NCBI GenBank assembly: GCA_963710495.1
Contig: CAVQAI010000013.1
Coordinates: forward strand, 1-64,000
Length of the DNA: 64,000 nt
Direction: 5' to 3'
DNA from: Bog-756 sp963710495
GTDB lineage: Bacteria; Actinomycetota; Acidimicrobiia; Acidimicrobiales; RAAP-2
Below the pieces are notes generated by a model. The model was not told the DNA's origin, searched no databases, and saw only the letters and a list, made by a program, of their open reading frames with translations. Shown here piece by piece: positions 43,439 through 52,291 of the stretch. Position 1 is the stretch's first letter; each line of letters opens with the position of its first letter. The translations under genes were made by a program, and so were the position numbers.

Positions 43439-44376
43439 GGCCTCTCCCAAAAGCCGGGTCCGACGGCCTGGTCGAAGCCGCCCTGGGATCGCAGGAACCC
43501 GGCAGAGTCCACCTTCAGCGGTAATTGTGGCAGAGGTCGGGGGGCGGGCCCGAATTCGGGCAGCGCGCCGGCGTTCACGTTGAAGATCGACTGATGGCAG
43601 GGGCACACCAGTTGCTCGGTCTGCTCCTGGTAGAGCCCGACCGGGCACCCGAGGTGGGTGCACATCTTCGAGTAGGCCACATACCCCTGGACCCCCCAGT
43701 CGGTGCGCCCCGGTGGGCTCAGCGGATAGGGCGGGTCGAGGGGGCCGAGCTGGGCCAATCGGATCAGGATGACCTGGTCGGGGGAGTTGCCCTCCGACCC
43801 CTTCGGGAACACGGTGAGCACACCGCCCCGATCGAGGTCGTTCGCCGTCACGGGTCGGCCGGTCACGGTGACCAGCAAGGAGTTCTTCCGCCAGTTGGTC
43901 TGGAACAGCGTCGTCCCGGGCTTGGGACCGAGCGACCGGATGAGGGGGAAGAGGAGGACGATCCCCATGGCCGTCGATCCCAGGGCGGCCAGCCCGCCGA
44001 GGACCTTGCGCCGCTTGACCACCATCCCGCCCCGCTCGACCACCGCCGCGGTCATGGCGTCGCGCTCCTCTTCGTTGGAGTGGAACTCGTGGCGCTCCTC
44101 GACGAAGGGGCCCTGGGGCATGAGGTACTTGCCCCAGGCGGTGATCCCGAAGCCCAGACCGAGCAATCCGACACCCAGGGTGACCCCCTGCCACTGGGTG
44201 CTGCTCGACACCCAGTAGGCGATGCCGAATCCGATGAAGCCGAGGAACCCGATGGTCATGGCTGCGGCCGCCACCGCCTGGGCCCGGTCGGGATGCTTGG
44301 CGTAGGGCTGCAGGTGGGGGTCGTCCAGCGCGGCCATGGGCAGCGGCCCCTCGAGGCGCGGTGACTCGTCGCTCAC
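43435..44376 (-). CDS. qcrA: Cytochrome bc1 Rieske iron-sulfur subunit
   Basis: 313 residues. Three hydrophobic segments before the Rieske domain are typical of actinobacterial QcrA (AAAAMTIGFLGFIGFGIAYW, VTLGVGLLGLGFGITAWG and GGLAALGSTAMGIVLLFPLI). The 2Fe-2S ligands are in CTHLGC and CPCHQS. GTG 44376 is the start and overlaps the qcrC stop by four bases. Confidence 0.93.
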   Translation of the reverse strand: MSDESPRLEGPLPMAALDDPHLQPYAKHPDRAQAVAAAAMTIGFLGFIGFGIAYWVSSSTQWQGVTLGVGLLGLGFGITAWGKYLMPQGPFVEERHEFHSNEEERDAMTAAVVERGGMVVKRRKVLGGLAALGSTAMGIVLLFPLIRSLGPKPGTTLFQTNWRKNSLLVTVTGRPVTANDLDRGGVLTVFPKGSEGNSPDQVILIRLAQLGPLDPPYPLSPPGRTDWGVQGYVAYSKMCTHLGCPVGLYQEQTEQLVCPCHQSIFNVNAGALPEFGPAPRPLPQLPLKVDSAGFLRSQGGFDQAVGPGFWERP

Positions 44377-45284
44377 GTCCGGTCCCCGATCCAGAAGCAG
44401 ACCAGCATCAGGATGCCGACCCCGAGGAGGAGGCCGACGAAGCCCTCGCCCACCGGCCCGATGCCGCCCAGACCTTCCCCACCCTGGTCGACGGGGTGCT
44501 GGATCACACTGTGCACGTAGGCGGTGATGTCACGCGCCTCGGTGTCGGTGATGTTGCCTTGGCTGAAGTGGGGCATGTTGCCCGGCCCCGACCGGATGGC
44601 CTCGACGGTCTGGGTGGTGGTGGCGAGGTGGAGGCTCGGGGCGTAGGCCCCGCCGGCCAGGGCGTCACCGGCCCCGGTGATGGTGTGGCAGGCGGCGCAG
44701 TTGAGGGTGAACAGCGTGCTGCCCGCCTCCAGGTCGGCGTTGTTGGTGTTGACCACCGGCACCTTGGTCCCCTGACCGGGCGTGAGCGACTGCACCCAGG
44801 CGGCGATCTCGAGGGTCTGGAGCCGGTTGAAGCGCGGCGGCTTCCTGGTGGCCTGCACGCTCGAATCGGCCAGGGGCATGCGGCCGGTCGACACCCAGAA
44901 GTCGACGGTTCCGGCGCCGAGGGCCTGCAGGTTGGGTGCCCGGGTGGTGCCGAGAGCCTCGGGCCCGTGGCAGCTGGCGCAGTTGGCCGCGAACAGGGCC
45001 TGGCCGGGGTCGACGAAGTCCTTGGGCAGGTCCACGTAGAACAGCCCGGTCTGGTTGGACGACGCCTGGTACTGGACGAGCTGGGACAGGCTCGGAGCGC
45101 TGGCCTGGCCCACCGGCGCGGCGGTCGGGGAGGTGGTGGTGAGCGGCGGCAGGGTGGTGGTCGGGACGGCGCCGGCCGGGCCGGGGCCCGGCGAGAAGGC
45201 GAGCAGGCCCACGAAGGCCACGCTCCCCACCAAGGCACAGGGTGCCAGGTAGCGCTTCTTGGCCAGCCGAGCGAGGGATCCCAT
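44373..45284 (-). CDS. qcrC: Cytochrome bc1 diheme cytochrome c subunit
   Basis: 303 residues. An N-terminal signal/anchor helix, a Thr/Pro-rich linker, two c-type heme motifs (CASCH and CAACH) with Met ligands downstream, and a C-terminal helix (GFVGLLLGVGILMLVCFW). It passes electrons directly to the oxidase, replacing a soluble cytochrome c in actinobacteria. ATG 45284 lies directly next to the ctaE stop. Confidence 0.93.
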   Translation of the reverse strand: MGSLARLAKKRYLAPCALVGSVAFVGLLAFSPGPGPAGAVPTTTLPPLTTTSPTAAPVGQASAPSLSQLVQYQASSNQTGLFYVDLPKDFVDPGQALFAANCASCHGPEALGTTRAPNLQALGAGTVDFWVSTGRMPLADSSVQATRKPPRFNRLQTLEIAAWVQSLTPGQGTKVPVVNTNNADLEAGSTLFTLNCAACHTITGAGDALAGGAYAPSLHLATTTQTVEAIRSGPGNMPHFSQGNITDTEARDITAYVHSVIQHPVDQGGEGLGGIGPVGEGFVGLLLGVGILMLVCFWIGDRT

Positions 45285-45896
45285 CTATTTGAGGAGGAAG
45301 AGGCAGGCGTAGAGCCCGATCCAGACCACGTCCACGAAGTGCCAGTAGTAGCTGACACCTTGGAACACCGCCGTCTCCCCCGGGTCCCCCTTCGGGCCCT
45401 TCAACCGGCCCAGCAGGAAGATCATGGCCACCAGACCCAGGGTCACGTGGAGGCCGTGGAGCCCCGACATGATGTAGAAGAGCGAGCCGTACGAGGTCAC
45501 GGTGGGATTGGTGGCCGGGTTGTGCGAGAGGTCGACCCATTCGAAGAACTGGTTGGCCACGAACAGCGCGCCGAGGATCAGCGTGGCCACCACGAAGATC
45601 TTGGCGCTCCGGCGGTTGCCCGCCTCCTGGTCGAAGACGGCCTTCTGCATGGTGAAGCTCGAGGAGACCAGGATGGCGGTGAAGATCCCGGCCCGGATGA
45701 CGTCGAGATGGGCGCCGGCCGGTGGCCATACCGAGGCGTGGGCCCGGATGGTGAAGAAGGCGGCGAACAGCGAGCTGAAGAACATGACCTCCGAGCCCAG
45801 CCAGATGATGACCCCCACGGCCAGCATGGATGGCTTGTCGGGTCGGTGCCGCCGGGGAGTGGTGATGCTCGCGTCGGCGGCGAGGGCCTCGGTCAC
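45285..45896 (-). CDS. ctaE: Cytochrome c oxidase subunit III
   Basis: 203 residues, five membrane helices. WLGSEVMFFSSLFAAFFTIR, FTMQKAVFDQEAGNRR, GLHGLHVTLGLVAM and YYWHFVDVVWIGLYACLFLL are the family's signature segments. GTG 45896 is the start; TAAAAA six nt upstream is a possible leaderless -10. It leads the operon ctaE-qcrC-qcrA-qcrB. It is transcribed towards the ctaC-D-F operon rather than with it. Confidence 0.9.
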   Translation of the reverse strand: MTEALAADASITTPRRHRPDKPSMLAVGVIIWLGSEVMFFSSLFAAFFTIRAHASVWPPAGAHLDVIRAGIFTAILVSSSFTMQKAVFDQEAGNRRSAKIFVVATLILGALFVANQFFEWVDLSHNPATNPTVTSYGSLFYIMSGLHGLHVTLGLVAMIFLLGRLKGPKGDPGETAVFQGVSYYWHFVDVVWIGLYACLFLLK

Positions 45897-46057
45897 GCCG
45901 TATTTTTAGTCGATGGGCTCCTCGGGGGGCCAACTCATCCGAGGGCTGTTCCGCCGGGCCGCCGGGCGCGCCGGCGAAGGGCGTGACATGGGATGATCCG
46001 CCCGGCCGGGACAGCGCACCGCCATCGGCCGGAGGGGTCGGCCCGGGCGGGGGTGGG

Positions 46058-48421
46058 TCAGGCCCCCTGGAGGGCGGCCGGCGGCGGGGCCAGGTGGACG
46101 ACACTCAGGCGTTGGGTGGGCCGGGTGAGCGCCACGTACAGCGTGCGGAGGCCGACGGCCGTCTCCCCGGCGATGAGCCCGGGCTCGACGACCACCACGG
46201 CGTCGAACTCGAGGCCGTTGGCCGCGTCGGCGGCCAGCAGGACCAGCGGCTCGGACAACCCGCCGAACCGTTGGTCCCTGGCGTCGGCGACCGGGTGCCC
46301 GGCGTCGGCCAGCGCCTCCGACAGAGCGGGGAGCAGATCCTCGGGAGCGAGGACGGCCACCCGGCCGGGCTCCACCGCGGCCACCTCCTCCAGGGCCAGG
46401 GCGGCGGCGGACCGAACCAGGTCGTCGACGCCGGCACCGGTCCCCGTCCCGTTCGTGCCGCGGACCGCCACCATCCGCGGCTCGATCCCGGTGCGCCGGA
46501 CCGGGCGTGGCGGGACGAGCTCGGGGGCGGCCACGGCCAGGACCCGGCCGGCCACGGCCAGCACCTCGGCCGGTGTGCGGTAGCTCACGGTGAGCTCGAC
46601 GGTCCGCACCGGACGACGCCCGGGGAGGTGGGCGACGATGTCCGACCACGAACCGGGCGACCACGGCGCCGTGGCCTGGGCGATGTCGCCCACCACGGTC
46701 ATCGAGCCCGACAGCGAGCGGCGGGCGACCATGCGGAGCTGCATGGGTGAGAGGTCCTGCACCTCGTCGACCACGATGTGCCCGTACTGGCGCACGACGT
46801 CGTCATTGCCCCCTTGTCGCGGCCCCAGCAGATGGCGGGCCTCGTCGACCAGGGCGGCGTCGGCCGGTGTCCAGGCCACCTGGTCGAAGGAGGCCGACCG
46901 GGGCCGGTAGAGGAGCTCTTGCTCCTCGGGCGAGAGCATGCCGCGCGCCGCCGCGGCGACCAGGGGACGGGCGCCGAACAGGTCGTGCAGCAATTCGTGG
47001 GGCGAGAGGCGCGGCCACATCCGGTCGAGGGCCTCGGCGAGCTCGGGGACCCGGCGGACCTTGCGGGAGAAGTCGCCGAAGTCGAACTCGTCGTCGACGG
47101 GATCCGAGACCTCGTCGTCGTCGGGGAAGGTCGCCGACGGGTCCGGGCTCCCCATCCCGAGGGTCTGCTGGGTCTGGCGGGCCCGTTCGGCCAGGAGCTG
47201 GGCCACCGCTTGTTCGACCAGGCGGCGGCGGGCGTTGTGGGTGCCGGGCCGACGCCGCACGGCGTCGACGATGGCGGCGCTCTCCTCGACGGAGAGGTGG
47301 AGGACAAGAGCGCCGTAGGGCACGGCGATCGGTGCGGCCAGCCGCCGTTGGCGCGTCCGCACGGCGCGGGCCATGACCTTGGCCATGCGGGGGTCGCCTT
47401 TGAGCCGGGCCACGTCCACCGGGCCTTTCTCCTTCACCCGGATCTCGGGGACGAGCCCCGACACGGTCGACAGGGTCACGCCCGTCTCCCCCAGGGAGGG
47501 GAGGACCTGGTCGATGTAGCGGAGGAAGAGCGGGTTGGGGCCGACCACCAGCACGCCCTGGCGCTCGAGGGGGAACCGGTGGGTGTAGAGGAGGTAGGCG
47601 GCCCGGTGGAGGGCCACCGCCGTCTTGCCCGTGCCGGGCCCGCCTTGCACGACGAGCACCCCACCGAGGGGGGCCCGGATGATCTCGTCCTGCTCCTTCT
47701 GGATGGTGGAGACGATGTCGGTCATCCGCCCGGACCGGGCCCGGTCGAGCGCGGCGAGGAGGGCGGCCGGACCACCGATGGGCAACTCGCCGACCAGGAG
47801 CTCGCCCCGATCGCCGCCGTCGCCCGCCATCGCCGGGGTCCCCCCGTCCGCCGGGGCCCCATGGTCGGAGGCCGCGCCCCGGGCGGGCGCGCCGAAGCGC
47901 TCGTCCTCGATGCCGGTGACCCGGCGTCCCTCGAGGGCCAGGTGGCGGCGGAGCACGAGCCCCTGAGGGTCGCGGCCGGTGGCCCGGTAGAACGGCTCGG
48001 CGATGGGCGCCCGCCAGTCGACGACCAGGGGCTCCTGGTCGGGGCCGTGCACGGCCAGGCGGCCGATATGGAAGGTCTCGATGTCCGCCGTCCCGGTCTC
48101 CCCCGCCGGAGTGGCCACTCCGTTGCCGGCGTGGCCGGACGGGTCATCCGGTCCGTGGTCGGGTTCCCCGGCGTCCCGCCGCCGGTCGATCCGTCCGAAC
48201 GTGAGGGCCTGGTCGCCGATGTCGAGCTGCTCCAGACGGGCCAGGCTGGTCCGGACGATCACGTCGCGCTCCGTCCGTGACTGGAAGGTGCCGCCCTTGC
48301 CCAGGTCGAGCACCCCCTGGAGCATGGCATTGGCGTCGCCTCGCATGGCGTCGAGTCGACGATAGGCCGTGTCGACGAAGTCCTGTTCGGCTTGGCGTTC
48401 GGGATCCACCCACACCTCCAT
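46058..48421 (-). CDS. HelD-like UvrD/Rep-family helicase
   Basis: About 787 residues from ATG 48421 (ATG 48451 is in frame, but a TAGAAT box lies only two bp upstream of it, so it would be at or before the transcript start). The N-terminal helical arm (RQAEQDFVDTAYRRLDAMRG) and VVDWRAPIAEPFYRAT are HelD-like. Walker A is VVQGGPGTGKTAVALHRAAY (~260), DEAD-like VVDEVQDLSPMQLRMVARRS (~550), and ALTRPTQRL is motif VI. HelD proteins pull stalled or rifampicin-bound RNA polymerase off DNA; actinobacterial forms include HelR. Which role applies here is inference. Confidence 0.8.
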   Translation of the reverse strand: MEVWVDPERQAEQDFVDTAYRRLDAMRGDANAMLQGVLDLGKGGTFQSRTERDVIVRTSLARLEQLDIGDQALTFGRIDRRRDAGEPDHGPDDPSGHAGNGVATPAGETGTADIETFHIGRLAVHGPDQEPLVVDWRAPIAEPFYRATGRDPQGLVLRRHLALEGRRVTGIEDERFGAPARGAASDHGAPADGGTPAMAGDGGDRGELLVGELPIGGPAALLAALDRARSGRMTDIVSTIQKEQDEIIRAPLGGVLVVQGGPGTGKTAVALHRAAYLLYTHRFPLERQGVLVVGPNPLFLRYIDQVLPSLGETGVTLSTVSGLVPEIRVKEKGPVDVARLKGDPRMAKVMARAVRTRQRRLAAPIAVPYGALVLHLSVEESAAIVDAVRRRPGTHNARRRLVEQAVAQLLAERARQTQQTLGMGSPDPSATFPDDDEVSDPVDDEFDFGDFSRKVRRVPELAEALDRMWPRLSPHELLHDLFGARPLVAAAARGMLSPEEQELLYRPRSASFDQVAWTPADAALVDEARHLLGPRQGGNDDVVRQYGHIVVDEVQDLSPMQLRMVARRSLSGSMTVVGDIAQATAPWSPGSWSDIVAHLPGRRPVRTVELTVSYRTPAEVLAVAGRVLAVAAPELVPPRPVRRTGIEPRMVAVRGTNGTGTGAGVDDLVRSAAALALEEVAAVEPGRVAVLAPEDLLPALSEALADAGHPVADARDQRFGGLSEPLVLLAADAANGLEFDAVVVVEPGLIAGETAVGLRTLYVALTRPTQRLSVVHLAPPPAALQGA

Positions 48422-48540
48422 CTCGCCGCCCGTTTCGGAATGGGGAACCATCGATTCTATGCGCCGGCACCGACCGCCGCGACGGGCGGACGATGCGGCC
48501 GGCGAGCCTCGTCGACCCGTGGGCGGCGGACCGCCGGCCC

Positions 48541-48546
48541 TAGAAT
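48541..48546 (+). promoter_or_regulatory. -10 box TAGAAT upstream of the hem operon
   Basis: TAGAAT is followed by six nt and ATG 48553, which opens a 26-codon frame ending just before hemE. Confidence 0.45.
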
Positions 48547-48552
48547 CCGCTC

Positions 48553-48633
48553 ATGGCCGTGCCTGTGCCACCTCTCCCGGCCGGCCGCGCACCGGGTCGC
48601 GTGCTCGCTCGGCCGGGACGGACCGGGACCTGA
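48553..48633 (+). CDS. Possible 26-residue leader peptide before hemE
   Basis: ATG 48553 stands six nt after a TAGAAT box, the leaderless geometry used by other genes here. The frame encodes a Pro/Arg-rich peptide (MAVPVPPLPAGRAPGRVLAR, then six more residues) and stops at TGA 48631-48633. hemE starts at GTG 48637, in the same frame and three nt later. It could couple translation to hemE. Alternatively the TGA could be a sequence error and the codons the true hemE N-terminus, but hemE homology starts only at RSPFIRACR. Confidence 0.4.
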   Translation: MAVPVPPLPAGRAPGRVLARPGRTGT

Positions 48634-48636
48634 CCG

Positions 48637-49734
48637 GTGGACGGGGGACACGACAGCCGCTTCGAACGGTCGCCCTTCATCCGCGCCTGCCGGAGTCTCG
48701 ACGTGGACCGGGTGCCGGTCTGGTTCATGCGCCAGGCCGGGCGCTCCCTGCCCGAGTACCGGGCCGCCCGGGGCGAGGGAAGCATCCTCGATGCCATCGC
48801 CCGACCCGAACTGGTGGCCGAGCTGACCCGCCAGCCCGTCGACCGCTACGGGACCGACGCCGCCATCCTCTTCTCCGACATCGTGGTGCCGGTGGCCGCC
48901 ATCGGGTTCGGGGTCGACGTGGCCCCGGGCACCGGACCGGTGGTGGCCGACCCGTTCCGCCGCAAGGAGGACCTGCAGCGCCTGCGCCCGCTCGATCCGG
49001 AGACGGACACCCGCTACGTGCTCGATGCGGTGGGGCTCCTGGCCGGGCAGCTCGCCGTGCCGCTCATCGGATTCGCCGGCGGGCCCTTCACCGTGGCCAG
49101 CTACCTGGTGGAGGGTGGCCCCTCACGGACGTTCACCAAGGTGAAGGCGCTGATGCTGGGCGACCCGTCGCTCTGGCACGCCCTGGTGGACCGGCTCGCC
49201 GAGCTGGCCCTCGCCTCCCTCCGGTCCCAGCTGGACGCCGGCGCCTCCGCCGTGCAGGTCTTCGACAGCTGGGCCGGGATCCTGGCCCCCCACCACTACG
49301 AGCGGCTGGTCCTGCCCGCCACCCGGCGGCTCTTCGCCCGGCTGGCCGAGTCCCACCCCGGCGTCCCGACCATCCTGTTCGGGGTCGGGACCGGTGAGCT
49401 GCTCCCGGCCATGGCCCGGTCCGGGTGCACGGTCGTCGGCGTCGATTGGCGGGTCCCGCTGGACCAGGCGCGACAACGCCTGGGCCCCGGTGTGGCCGTC
49501 CAGGGCAACCTCGATCCGGCGGCCTGCCTGGCCGGCACGGCGGTGGCCGAGGCGGAGACCCGCGCCGTGCTCGACCGGGCCGGGACGGCGGCCGGCCACA
49601 TCTTCAACCTCGGTCACGGGGTCCTGCCCGAGACCGACCCGGCCGTCCTCGAGCGGGTGGCCGCGCTCGTCCATGCCGAGGGCCGGGCGGGCGTACCGGC
49701 CGGTGGCGGTCCGGGCCCGGACGCCCCCGGATGA
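48637..49734 (+). CDS. hemE: Uroporphyrinogen decarboxylase
   Basis: 365 residues. The signature PVWFMRQAGRSLPEYRAAR (~27-45) and LFSDIVVPVAAIGFGVDV are present, and DSWAGILAPHHYERLVLP and NLGHGVLPETDP follow the family. It decarboxylates uroporphyrinogen III to coproporphyrinogen III. The C-terminal ~20 residues are Gly/Pro-rich and variable. GTG 48637 has no evident ribosome site but follows the leader frame. Its TGA overlaps the hemH ATG (ATGA). Confidence 0.92.
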   Translation: MDGGHDSRFERSPFIRACRSLDVDRVPVWFMRQAGRSLPEYRAARGEGSILDAIARPELVAELTRQPVDRYGTDAAILFSDIVVPVAAIGFGVDVAPGTGPVVADPFRRKEDLQRLRPLDPETDTRYVLDAVGLLAGQLAVPLIGFAGGPFTVASYLVEGGPSRTFTKVKALMLGDPSLWHALVDRLAELALASLRSQLDAGASAVQVFDSWAGILAPHHYERLVLPATRRLFARLAESHPGVPTILFGVGTGELLPAMARSGCTVVGVDWRVPLDQARQRLGPGVAVQGNLDPAACLAGTAVAEAETRAVLDRAGTAAGHIFNLGHGVLPETDPAVLERVAALVHAEGRAGVPAGGGPGPDAPG

Positions 49735-50762
49735 CCGGGCCCGCCCGGCCGACCGGCGTGCTCGTCATGGCCCACGGCACGCCGGCCACAGCCGAAGCCA
49801 TCGAGCCCTTCTATACCGCCATCCGGCGAGGGCGGCCGCCCTCCGCCGAGCTGCTGGCCGAACTCACCGGGCGCTACCGGGCCATCGGCGGCCTCTCACC
49901 CCTCACCGAACGAACGGCGGCCCAGGTGGCCGGGCTGGCCTCGGTCCTCGAATCGTCGTCGCCCGGCGGCTACACCGTGCGCTACGGGGCCAAGTTCGTC
50001 GAACCGAGCATCGAAGCGGGCATGGCGGCTCTGGCCGCCGAGCGGGTCGACCGCGTCGTCGGGATCGTGCTCACCCCCCACCGGTCCTCCTCGGGATCGG
50101 GCGAGTACCTGCGCCGGGCCGGCGCGGCGGCGGCGGCGGCGACCGACCCCCGGCCCGCCTTCATCCCGGTGAGCTCGTGGCACCGGGCCGCGGGCTTCGC
50201 TCCCCTGCTGGCCGACCGGACCGCCGCCGCCCTGGCCGAGCTGCCGCCGGAGCGTCGCTCCCGGACGGCCGTGTTCTTCACCGCCCACAGCCTCCCGGAG
50301 CGGGCGCTGACCGACGACGACCCCTACGCCGCTCAGGTCGGCGAGTCGGCCGCCGACATCGCCGCCATATTGGGCCTGGACGACGTACCCGGGCTGACCT
50401 GGAGCGTGGCCTGGCAGAGCGCCGGTCGGACGCCCGACCCGTGGCTCGGGCCGGACCTGCGGGCCGAGATCGAGCGGGTGGCCGAGGCGGGCGCCTCCTC
50501 GGTGGTGGTCTGCCCGGTGGGGTTCGTCTCCGACCACCTCGAGGTGCTCTACGACCTCGACATCGAGGCGGCAGGTGTGGCCGCCGCCGCCGGCCTGGCC
50601 TTCGTCCGGACCCGCTCCCTCAACGACGATCCGCGGTTCGTCGCCATTCTGGCCGACGTGGTGGGCGCCGCGGCCGAACCGGAGCCGTCCGGTCGGCCCC
50701 GGGACCCGGCGAGCCCGGCGCGCCCGGCCCGCAGCTCGGCCCCGGGCTCCGAGCCGGCGTGA
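49731..50762 (+). CDS. hemH: Coproporphyrin ferrochelatase
   Basis: 343 residues. Seen: GVLVMAHGTPATAEAIEPFY, RYRAIGGLSPLTERTAAQV, the catalytic histidine region VFFTAHSLPERAL, and VVCPVGFVSDHLEVLYDLDI. In actinobacteria this enzyme inserts iron into coproporphyrin III (CpfC). The last ~25 residues are Pro/Ala-rich. It overlaps hemE (ATGA) and hemY (GTGA). Confidence 0.9.
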   Translation: MTGPARPTGVLVMAHGTPATAEAIEPFYTAIRRGRPPSAELLAELTGRYRAIGGLSPLTERTAAQVAGLASVLESSSPGGYTVRYGAKFVEPSIEAGMAALAAERVDRVVGIVLTPHRSSSGSGEYLRRAGAAAAAATDPRPAFIPVSSWHRAAGFAPLLADRTAAALAELPPERRSRTAVFFTAHSLPERALTDDDPYAAQVGESAADIAAILGLDDVPGLTWSVAWQSAGRTPDPWLGPDLRAEIERVAEAGASSVVVCPVGFVSDHLEVLYDLDIEAAGVAAAAGLAFVRTRSLNDDPRFVAILADVVGAAAEPEPSGRPRDPASPARPARSSAPGSEPA

Positions 50763-52291
50763 CCGCCCGACGGCGACCGGTGGCGGTGGTGGTCGGCGGT
50801 GGCATCGCCGGCCTGGCCGCGGCCTGGGAACTGGCCACCGGAGACCATGACGGCGGGCCGGGTCCCGAGGTCCAGCTGCTGGAGGCGGAGGGACGGCTCG
50901 GGGGCTCGCTCCGCTCCGCCGAGTTCGCCGGGCGCACGGTCGATCTGGCGGCCGACGCCTTCGTGGCCCGGCGACCGGAGGCCACCGACCTCTGCACCGA
51001 GCTCGGACTGGCGGGGGAGCTGGTCGCCCCCGGGGCATCGGGCGCCTCGGTGTGGGCCCGGGGCCGGCTCCGCCCCCTGCCCGACGGCCTCAACCTCGGC
51101 GTACCCACCCGATGGGGGGCGCTCGCCCGCTGCGGAATCCTGACCCCCGCCGAATCGCTGCGCGTGGCCAAGGATCTCGTCAAGCCCCATTTCGGCGCCC
51201 GCCACGTCGTCGGCGACGAGGCCGTGGGCGCCATCGTGGAGACGCGCCTCGGACGGCCGGTCGTCGAGCGGATGGTCGACCCGCTGGTCGGGGGGATCAA
51301 CGCCGGCACGGTGGACGACCTGAGCGCGGCGGCCACCTTCCCTTACCTGTTGGCCGCCTCCCTGCAGCCCGGCAGCTTGATGCGTCGCATGCGCCACGGC
51401 CGGGGCGACGACGCGCCGGCGCCGGGCGGGGAACGACCGCCCGTCTTCTGGTCGCTCACCTCCGGCACCGCCGGTCTGGCCGGGCACCTCGCCGCCGAGC
51501 TCGAGCGGCGCGGGGTCCGCCTGCGAACCGGGGTCTCGCTCGAAGCCATCCGGCGCCCGGCATCGCACTCCGGGGCGCACAACGGGTCGGGCCCGGCCCG
51601 GTGGCAGCTGGACGTCCGGTGCGAGGGGCCCGAGGTCGTCGACGCCGACGGCATCGTGCTGGCCGTGCCGGCCGATGTCGCCGCCGTGCAGCTCGCCCTC
51701 CACGCCCCAGAGGCCGCCGGGCTGCTCAGCACCATCGAGTACGCCCCGGTGGCCGTGCTCACCCTGGCCTTTCCGGTGGGCGCCATCCACGCGCCGATGA
51801 CCGGCACCGGTTTCCTCGTGCCGCGGAGCGAAACCATCGACCACGCCCCGCCGCTCGTGACGGCGGGCACCTATCTCTCGCGCAAGTGGCCGCACCTCGC
51901 CCGGCCCGACGACGAGCTCATCCGGGTGTCGGTCGGTCGGTTCGGCGACGCGCGCCACCAGCTGCTCGACGACGGCCAGCTGGTCGACGCCGTCCTGGCC
52001 GAGCTGGCCCACCTGTTGGACGTGCGCCACCGGCCCACCGACTGGATGGTCACCCGGTTCGACCGGGCCTTCCCCCAGTATCACGTGGGGCACCTCATCC
52101 GGGTGGCGCGCATCGAGCAGGGTGTCGCCGCCCTCGACGGGGTGGAGGTGGCCGGCGCCGCCTACCGAGGTGTCGGCATTCCCGCCTGCATCGGCGGCGG
52201 TCGCGAAGCCGCCCGCCGCCTGCTCCGCTCCCTGAGCCCTCCGGCCGCGTCCGGCACCGCCCCGGTCTCGCGCGGGGACGCACACCCGTGA
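50759..52291 (+). CDS. hemY: Coproporphyrinogen III oxidase, HemY/CgoX type
   Basis: 510 residues. FAD Rossmann start PVAVVVGGGIAGLAAAWELA, LLEAEGRLGGSLRS, DPLVGGINAGTVDDLSAAAT (family signature), and the C-terminal FAD segment VAGAAYRGVGIPACIGGGRE. It oxidises coproporphyrinogen III to coproporphyrin III before iron insertion. GTG 50759 overlaps the hemH stop, and the TGA overlaps the GTG of lnt. HemQ, the last enzyme of the pathway, is not in the window. Confidence 0.9.
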   Translation: MTARRRPVAVVVGGGIAGLAAAWELATGDHDGGPGPEVQLLEAEGRLGGSLRSAEFAGRTVDLAADAFVARRPEATDLCTELGLAGELVAPGASGASVWARGRLRPLPDGLNLGVPTRWGALARCGILTPAESLRVAKDLVKPHFGARHVVGDEAVGAIVETRLGRPVVERMVDPLVGGINAGTVDDLSAAATFPYLLAASLQPGSLMRRMRHGRGDDAPAPGGERPPVFWSLTSGTAGLAGHLAAELERRGVRLRTGVSLEAIRRPASHSGAHNGSGPARWQLDVRCEGPEVVDADGIVLAVPADVAAVQLALHAPEAAGLLSTIEYAPVAVLTLAFPVGAIHAPMTGTGFLVPRSETIDHAPPLVTAGTYLSRKWPHLARPDDELIRVSVGRFGDARHQLLDDGQLVDAVLAELAHLLDVRHRPTDWMVTRFDRAFPQYHVGHLIRVARIEQGVAALDGVEVAGAAYRGVGIPACIGGGREAARRLLRSLSPPAASGTAPVSRGDAHP

